The translations under genes and the position numbers were made by a program. This document shows positions 57,501-64,000 of a stretch of 64,000 bases of DNA, in pieces. The notes beneath the pieces are model-generated. The model saw nothing but the letters and a program-made list of their open reading frames with translations. It was not told where the DNA came from and made no database searches. Source of the stretch: Datura wrightii (lineage: Eukaryota > Streptophyta > Magnoliopsida > Solanales > Solanaceae); NCBI GenBank assembly GCA_035772735.1, contig JASDFA010000003.1, positions 152,595,001 through 152,659,000 on the forward strand, written 5' to 3'. Positions within the stretch are counted from its first letter, which is position 1. Each line of letters begins with the position of its first letter.

Positions 57501-57841
57501 ACGAAATTATTAGACTCAGTAAAATTCTAATTTACAAAAGAGTGTGCCTCAATTGCACTAACATTTGTCCAATATAAGCCAGAAGATAGAGTAAAATTTT
57601 CTATGACATATTTTTGGCCAGATACATTCTTAGTAATACCAAGATATTCAAGATTCATTTCATCCAATGTCCCAATATGATATCCATTTTGACGGATATT
57701 TTTGAAACTCAATAAGTTTTTTGAGATTTTGGAGAGAACGTGGCATTATTTATAATAAGTTTAGTTCCCTTAGGCAAAATTATGATGTCTCTTTCCGAGC
57801 CTTCAATAAAATTAGTGGTACAAGAAATTATAGTAACTTTT
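54525..57841 (-). pseudogene. Copia-3: Tork-like pol remains (protease to RNase H)
   Basis: From right to left on the minus strand: protease/pre-integrase pieces (57527-57841), integrase with FRYFMVLIDASSRW near 57260 and RLDNAAEF near 57110, the end of integrase with NISHIRIF near 56810 and IYVGFELPSS near 56725, reverse transcriptase with the catalytic block NVDDINLI near 55455, RNase H with YVATSSSHTEIIATHEHAE near 54880, and the closing MIDLFTKSLPT near 54600. Frame shifts and stops are frequent. The style matches Tork/TNT1-type Copia elements. Gag and the 5' LTR lie beyond Gypsy-3, outside the window; the 3' end is replaced by Copia-2. Confidence 0.87.
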
Positions 57842-59789
57842 TGTAATACCCCAAAAATCTCTAAGATCAGACCCGAGGTATGAAATAGAAAAAACAGTAG
57901 AATCTGCACCAGGTCATAGAACGAACCGTCAAGTGACCTACTAGGACACTTGACGAATCATCAAGTGATTCATTAGGTGAGGGAATTTTGAGAAATTTGG
58001 TGATTCAGAGAGTCTTAACAACCATAAGAGAGATTCATTAAGTGTGATGACAAATCATTAAGAAGAGGCGTTAAGTGAGCATCAAAGAAACTTGATTTTG
58101 TTCCAGTGATGACGGATGGAGGGTGATGACCCGTCAAGTGCACTAACAGGTTGTTAAGTGACCTATTAGGTCTGCCAAGGTGAAATTTATAGTCTAGCTA
58201 TTAAGGGTATTTCAACTATTCAAGGGATTTCTATACTTTCTATGTACTTAACTCCTAAACTAAGTCATTTTGAGCTCCTAAAAGGGTGTATTAGAGGGTT
58301 TTATTTAATCCTAACCCTTATTCTATTCCTAATATCTAAAGTGGAAGATCCAACCCTCTCAAGCCCTCAAGCAATCAAGGTTTACCTTCTTCTCCGATTT
58401 TCTTGGGTTTCAAACCCTAGAAAGATCTCTTTAGGCCCAGGTATATAGGATCATGAATGAGGGATTCCCTCCGCCCTCATTCCCAATTCATATCAGTTTC
58501 ATGAATTCAAGTCTTCAATTATGATTTATGAAAATTCTAGGATTATACCCAATTTTGATGGAATCTCTTATAATCTTCTACAAATTCAAGTGTCGTATAA
58601 TTCAATCCATGATTTATGACTATGATTGCATGTTTTATATTAAAGTCTCTTATGAATCTATGGTTTTAAATTATGATGATCTACTCAATTATGCATGACT
58701 TTCATGAATCTCAAGCTTATGTATCATGGCCGATTTTCAACATTTTTTCATGGCTATATCACATGTGTCAAGTATATATATGAGTTTTATGATTTTCAAT
58801 TAGCCCATGAAAAACCAAGTAGTTTCATTATTATGATTATGAGCAATATACATGATTTGAGAGTAGTATTTAGCACTGAGTAGGCTGCGGTTCGGCGAAC
58901 CCAGGTCTCAAAACTACGTGCTCACCGTAGATGTGATTATGATAGGGGTCACAAGTGATATCACACCTTTATCATCCTTTGACCAATCAAGGCTTAGAAC
59001 GGCTCTACCAATTTGACAGAGACAGTTGAGCATCATGTGCTCATTCATGATGGTGTCGGTTATGAGAATCTCCCATTACTCCTCATGTTTTAAGTTGTTC
59101 ATGTTCAGCATTTATGATATCATGTTTCATAGAATATTTGACCCATCGATCAGTTTATGAAATTTTATTTATGATTTCAAATATGTTAAGCTTTATGATT
59201 TTACTTTCAAAACTTTGGATTATTATGATTCAGTTTATGATGAATAACTCATGTTTATGACTATCTCATAATCATGATTTTAACGTATTGTCCCTACTCT
59301 CATGTTTTACTTATCTTATATACTCAGTATATTCAAAGTTCTTCCACATAATTTTATGCTATATCATCTCATTATACTTGCTCAAGTGATCAGTCTCAGT
59401 CACACCTCCAGATTCGATCTTGTCCACACTTCAACACAGTATTAGTGAGTCCTCATCATCCGAGGATGTTGCTTTTGATACATATCCTTTTTTTATGACT
59501 TTCAGTTTCAGTCTTTAGTGGAACTAGTTGGGGGTTTATCCCTTCAATTCATCATATGACTAAAGGCTTTCAGACATGATATATAGATATCCAGTTGTGT
59601 TATCTTGATGATTCAGTTTGTCATATTATGACATCTTATACTTTCGATTATGCCTTATGTTATGTATTATGATTGTTCTGCTTATCTTATGCCATAAATT
59701 ATGTTATTCATGTGCCATGGGTTAGCTTGAATACATTCGTGGTACTAGGTTCCATGTTACGATCCAAGATCTATGTTTGAGTCTTGACA
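57842..59789 (+). repeat. Gypsy-3 5' LTR
   Basis: Starts TGTAATACCCC and ends GTCTTGACA, 1948 bp. Near its start (57920-58170) it has repeated GACGAATCATCAAGTG / GACCCGTCAAGTG-type phrases, echoing the motif cluster in the solo LTR. It shares other landmarks with that LTR (TTAGCACTGAGTAGGC near 58870, GTGAGTCCTCATC near 59446, CTAGTTGGGGGTTTATCCC near 59524). ORFs within it (58242-58448, 58695-58883) are unsupported. Confidence 0.85.
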
Positions 59790-59792
59790 AAC

Positions 59793-59804
59793 TAGGTATT
59801 AGAG
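59793..59804 (+). other. Gypsy-3 primer binding site, degraded
   Basis: TAGGTATTAGAG three bases after the LTR resembles the initiator-Met site TGGTATCAGAGC, with an inserted or changed base near its start and one C to T change. Confidence 0.5.
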
Positions 59805-60004
59805 TAATAGATTTAGGTATGTCCTAGAGTGTCTGAAAGCCTCATTAAGTAGAGTCTTTTTCATAGATGTGAAGCACGCCATACTTATGAGGAAGAGGCT
59901 ACAAGATTTTTAGGAAAATTTCCTTCTTTCATGATCTATGTCATGCGATGAAGTCCAACCCTCTCTATTCTTCTCTAACTAGTGCTATACGTATTTGCAG
60001 AAAT

Positions 60005-61100
60005 ATGCCTTCTCACCAAGTCAATGGAAGAAGGAGCAAAAATGGCAATAGAGATGGGAATCAGCTTGCCACACCATCTCCAGCGAACTCTTCTAAATGA
60101 GCAGGTGGCTCATGCCACATTTAGGGCTGCTTTTTAGATGCTGGCGCAGGCTATGATGGCACAGGTTAATCGGCAGGCAGTTGCACCGGTGAACCCAAAT
60201 GGAGGTGCTGTGGCATCGAGAGTGCGAGACTTCACCAGAATGAACCTGCCAGAGTTTCACGGTTTCAAGGTGAGCGAGGACCCACAAGAGTTTATTAAGG
60301 AGATATAAAATATTACTCAGATTATGGGGGTTTTAGAAAAGGAGAGTGCAGATTTGGCCTCCTATCAATTGAAGGGGGTGACTCACATTTGGTTTCGGAA
60401 GTGGAAGGTAAGTCTTAGGGCAGATGTAGTTCCTGTCAACTGGGATGAGTTTGTGATAGCCTTCTTGGACAGGTTCTTTCCCCAAGAGATGAGGGAAGCC
60501 AAGGTTTTTGAGTTTATCAATTTAAAGTAGAACAACATATCGGTTCAGGAGTATGCTTTGAAATTTAGTCAGTTGTTGAAGTACGCTCTAGAGATGGTTG
60601 CCGAGCCAAGGGATCAGATGAGTAAGTTTGTGTTGGGGGTCTTAGATTTAGTGTTCAAGAAGTGTAATACCTCTATGCTCATCAGTGACATAGATACCTC
60701 CCGACTCATGATTCATGCCCAACAGATCGAGGAGGAGAAGTTGAAGGAGAAGGAGAGAGAGGCCAAGAGGGCTAGGACCGGACAACTTTGAGTACTCCTA
60801 GCAGAGGAACGGTGGTGGGCACTGTCCACAGCCTTAGCAGAGATCATCAGCCCCAGCTCCATCATCAGCCAGTGTCCCATCTAGGCGCAAAGGTGATTAG
60901 AGAGGTGGAGCATCAGGTTCTAGAGGTCAGAGGAGCATATCAGGGGAGCGCATTTTCCCAACTTGTAGGTAGTGCAGTAAAAACCACCCAAAAGAGTGCT
61001 TGGTTGGCTCAAATATATTTTTTGGTGTGGGAAGCCCAAACACTTGTGCAAGGATTGTCCTTCAGCTAGATAGGATGACGATAAAGGCCGTGCCCCATCC
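60005..61100 (+). pseudogene. Gypsy-3 gag
   Basis: An ATG at 60005 begins MPSHQVNGRRSKNG. The reading passes through stops and continues with VASRVRDFTRMNLPEFHGF near 60210, LASYQLKGVTHIWFRKWK near 60354, FVIAFLDRFFPQEMREAKV near 60450 and LMIHAQQIEEEKLKEKERE near 60705, the retrotrans_gag domain and its charged tail. After 60791 the linker and zinc-knuckle region is scrambled over frames: a CRTCSKNHPKEC-like remnant lies near 60965-61005. The start is chosen because the family's gag begins MP followed by a basic stretch. Not functional. Confidence 0.82.
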
Positions 61101-61199
61101 ACTACTTCAACAGCTCCAGCAGCTCGCCCACTTCAGCAGGACACATCTTCTAGTGTTGGTGGTGAGCAGCGCTAGAATCAATTTTATGCACTATCATCT

Positions 61200-62190
61200 C
61201 TCTAGGAGCAGGAGAGCTCACTAGACATGATCACTGGTATGTTACGAGTTTTTCATCTTGATGTTTATGCATTGCTAGACCCAGTGGCCATATTATCCTT
61301 CATGACTCCCTATGTTACTATTTGTTCTAGTGTCAGTGCCGAAATCCTTTCAGAACTCTTCTGAATCTCTACTCCAATCGGTGAGTCAGTTATAACTCGA
61401 TGGGTATATAAAAATTACCTGGTCACAATTCTTCAGAAAATCACCTCAGCCGACTTAGTAGAGTAAGACATGATAGACTTTAATGTTATTTTCGATATGG
61501 ATTGGTTGTATGTTTTCTATGCTTTAGTTAATTGTAGGTAGAGTCTCGATTTACGCTGAACCAGTCCTAAAGTGGAAGGGTAGTTCAGCAACGCCTGTAG
61601 GTTACTTTGTCTCCTACCTTAAAGCCAGGAAGATGATCTCCAAGGGGTATATATACCATTTAGTTCAAGTTAAGAATTCTAAGTCTGAAACCACAAGTCT
61701 TTAGTCAGTCCTAGTCGTATGTGAGTATCCAAAAGTGTTTCCAAATGATCTACCAGGAGTCCTTCCCGAGCGAGAGATTAACTTCGATATTAACCTTCTT
61801 CTTGATATGCAACTTATATCCATTCCTCATAGAATAGCTCCAGCCGAGTTAGAAGAGTTGAAGGACCAGTTGAAAGATATATTGGATAAGGGTTTCATCA
61901 GACCCAATAAGTCCATGTGGGGTGGTCCAATCCTCTTTGTTCGAAAGAAAAATGGTTCTCTCAGGATGCGTATAGATTACCGTCAATTGAACAAAGTCAC
62001 AATTAAGAATAAGTATCCTTTCTCTAGGATTGATGACTTGTTCGACCAACTTCAGAGTGTCGAGTGCTTTTCAAACATAGACCTCAGATCTGGCTACCAC
62101 CAACTCAGGGTGAGGGAGAGTGACATTTCAAAGATGGTCTTCAAGACTCGGTATGGTCACTATGAGTTTGTAGTTATATATTTTTGACTA
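61200..62190 (+). pseudogene. Gypsy-3 protease and reverse transcriptase, first part
   Basis: Protease remains near 61215-61300 (LDMITGMLRVFHLDVYALLD, with the active-site Asp region altered to DPVA). Then VFPNDLPGVLPEREINF near 61735 and a long open stretch to 62187 with KKNGSLRMRIDYRQLNK, SNIDLRSGYHQLRV and FKTRYGHYEFVV, the fingers and first palm motifs of the reverse transcriptase, including its first catalytic Asp (NIDL). A TGA at about 62187 ends it. Confidence 0.85.
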
Positions 62191-63335
62191 ATAAATGCCC
62201 CTTCAACTTTTATGGATTTAATAAACAGGGTGTTCGAGTAGTACTTGGATATATTCATCATTATTTTCATAGACAACATTCTTGTGTATTCTCAGAGCGA
62301 GGAGGAGCATGCTGCTCACTTGAGGATTGTGCTGCAGACTCTTAAAGACTATCAACTATTTTCTAAGTTTAGCAAGTGTGAGATTTAGCTGCATTCGGTT
62401 GCATTTGTTGGCCATGTGGTGTCTAGTGAGGTTGTTCAGGTAGACTCTCAAAAGATAGAGGCGGTGAAAAACTGGCCTAGACCTGTTATCCCTACTGACA
62501 TTAGGAGCATTTTGGACTTAGTTGGCTACTACCGAAGGTTCGTAGAGGATTTTTCATTCATAGATGCGCCTTTGACTAAGTTGACTCAGAAGAAGGCTAA
62601 ATTTCAGTGGTCCGATGCTTGTGAGAAGAGTTTTCAAAAGCTAATGACTCGAATCATTTCAGCTCCAGTGTTGACCCTTCTAGAATGCACAGATGGCTTT
62701 GTGGTATATTGTGATGCTTCTAGGATTGTCCTTGAGTGTGTATTGATGCAGCATGGAAGCTCATTGCTTATGCCTCGAGACAGCTTAAGACTCACAAGAA
62801 TAATTACCTAACGCATGACCTTGAGTTAGCACCGGTGGTGCTTGCCTTGAACATCTGGAGGCACTATTTGTACGGGGTGTATGTGGACGTGTTCACTGAT
62901 CACAAGAACCTTCAGTGTGTGTTTACTTAAAAGGACTTGAATTTGCGACAAAGGAGATGGCTTGAACTTCTCAAGTACTATGGCATAAGTGTCCTTTACC
63001 ATCTAGGCAAGGCCAATGTAGTGGATGATGATCTTAGTAGGTTGTCCATGGAGAGTATGTCCCATATGGAGAACAGGAGGAATGAATTGGTGAAAGATGT
63101 CCATAGGCTTGCTCGCATAGGGGTTCGCCTTATCGATTCAGCGGATGGTGGTGTTATCTTGCAAAATGGCATAGAGTATTCATTGGTGTCGGAAGTTAAG
63201 GAAGGGCAAGATAAGGATCCTATATTAGTCAAGTTGAGGGAAGCAGTCCAAAATCCAAAAAGTGAAGGTTTTCTCCCAAGGGGGAGATGGTGTACTTTGA
63301 TATCAAAGATGATTATGTGTTCCATAGGTAGGTGA
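62191..63335 (+). pseudogene. Gypsy-3 reverse transcriptase palm and RNase H
   Basis: The catalytic block at about 62253-62290 reads IIIFIDNILVYS, so the second Asp of FIDD is Asn, and a TAG stands just before it. Then RSILDLVGYYRRFVEDFS near 62500 (connection), GFVVYCDASRIVLECVLMQH near 62697 (RNase H), a frame shift near 62760 to IAYASRQLKTHKNNYLTHDL near 62765, TDHKNLQCVF near 62898, and LNLRQRRWLELLKYYG near 62938. The frame closes at 63335. Dead by several independent changes. Confidence 0.86.
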
Positions 63336-64000
63336 CATGAGAGAGGGGATTTTGAGAGAGGTTCATAGCTCTCAATATTCTATCCATCTAGGTGCCACCA
63401 AGATGTACCATGACTCACGGGAAGTCTATTGGTAGGATGGCATGAAGAAGGACATTTCAGAGTTTGTAGCTAAGTGTCCGAATTGCCAACAAGTGAAGGT
63501 TGAGCATCAGAGGCCAAGAGGTATGCTTCAGGAAATCAGTATTCCTTCTTGGAAGTAGGAATAGATCAATATGAATTTAATTACATGGTTGCCAGGAACA
63601 CTTCGACAACATGATTCTATATAGGTGGTGATAGACTGGATGACCAAGTTAGTACATTTTCTACCAGTTAAGACTATGAATTGAACCAAGGATTATGAAA
63701 GACTTTACATATGGGAGTTAGTTCGATTGCATGGAGTTCCGTTGTCTATCATATCAGATAGGGGTATTCAGTTCACTTCTCAGTTCTGGAAGTCGTTTCA
63801 AAGAGGTCTCAGTACTCAGGTCAAGCTTAGCACAACTTTTCACTCGCAGATGGATATTCAAGCCAAGTGGACCATTCATACTCTTGAGGATATGTTGAGA
63901 GCATGCGTGTTTGATTTCAAAGGTAGTTGGGATGACCACTTGCCTCTTATTGAGTTTGCCTATAACAATACTTACCACTCTAGCATTCAAAAGGCTTTAT
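63336..64000 (+). pseudogene. Gypsy-3 integrase, truncated by the window edge
   Basis: Readings include HLGATKMYHDSREVYW near 63390 and KCPNCQQVKVEHQRP near 63472 (HHCC zinc-binding part), FLPVKTM near 63660, then RLHGVPLSIISDRGIQFTS near 63726 with the second catalytic Asp, and LEDMLRACVFDFKGSW near 63884. At least five in-frame stops, most of them TAG where Trp or Gln is expected, interrupt it. Confidence 0.85.

Larger units (their letters stand above)
57842..64000 (+). mobile_element. Gypsy-3: Tekay-like element, runs off the window
   Basis: LTR 57842-59789, primer site, gag, protease remains, reverse transcriptase, RNase H and integrase on the plus strand, cut by the window edge inside integrase. 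It interrupts the protease region of Copia-3. It is badly degraded, with more stops than Gypsy-2, so it is probably an older insertion. The gag style is that of common Solanaceae Tekay/Del elements. The 3' LTR and any chromodomain would lie beyond 64000. Confidence 0.87.

Overview
The window looks like a plant nuclear genome: one intron-containing gene of a plant family (BRO1-like) in an otherwise transposon-packed 64 kb, with long stretches of decayed LTR retrotransposon DNA. The style of the Copia and Gypsy elements, a SINE-like tail in an intron, and the Ogre/Tat-type LTRs (starting TGTTGACAC) suggest a Solanaceae species. That assignment is an inference from recalled repeat families and was not computed. 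No bacterial genes, CRISPR arrays, rRNA or tRNA genes were seen.

Layout. 1-3913: AT-rich DNA with one broken ORF on the minus strand. 3914-17097: a 13.2-kb non-coding LTR element (LARD-like, Ogre/Tat-type ends, minus strand) with two almost identical 4.4-kb LTRs, a primer binding site matching a tRNA-Arg 3' end, and an internal region made largely of two tandem arrays. 17098-20197: intergenic DNA. 20198-28019: a six-exon BRO1-domain gene. Its large introns hold small transposons, including a Stowaway-like MITE interrupted by a Pack-MULE-like element that carries a broken piece of a PP2A B' (B56) subunit gene. 28020-30712: remnants of LINE and LTR elements, including a second Ogre-type LTR start.

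30713 to the end is a nest of retroelements. Copia-1 (30718-46775, plus strand, TSD tactt) has its 5' LTR split by Gypsy-2 (31590-42053, minus strand, TSD caagg), a chromodomain-bearing Tekay/Del-like element broken by about eight nonsense codons and one frameshift. Copia-1 sits in a Gypsy LTR fragment that abuts the RNase H end of Copia-2 (46832-54511, minus strand, SIRE-like). Copia-2 carries a Gypsy solo LTR (50511-52983, TSD aatca) inside gag. Copia-2 lies against Copia-3 (to 57841, minus strand, Tork-like), which is cut by Gypsy-3 (57842 to beyond 64000, plus strand), whose reverse transcriptase has FIDN where FIDD is expected.

The only likely functional protein-coding gene is the BRO1-like one. 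The most notable observations are the very young LARD-like element with mismatched flanks and satellite-like interior, the Pack-MULE-like capture nested in a MITE, a probable GC-AG intron, and near-palindrome arrays shared by two Gypsy LTRs. I found no evidence of a new multi-gene system.
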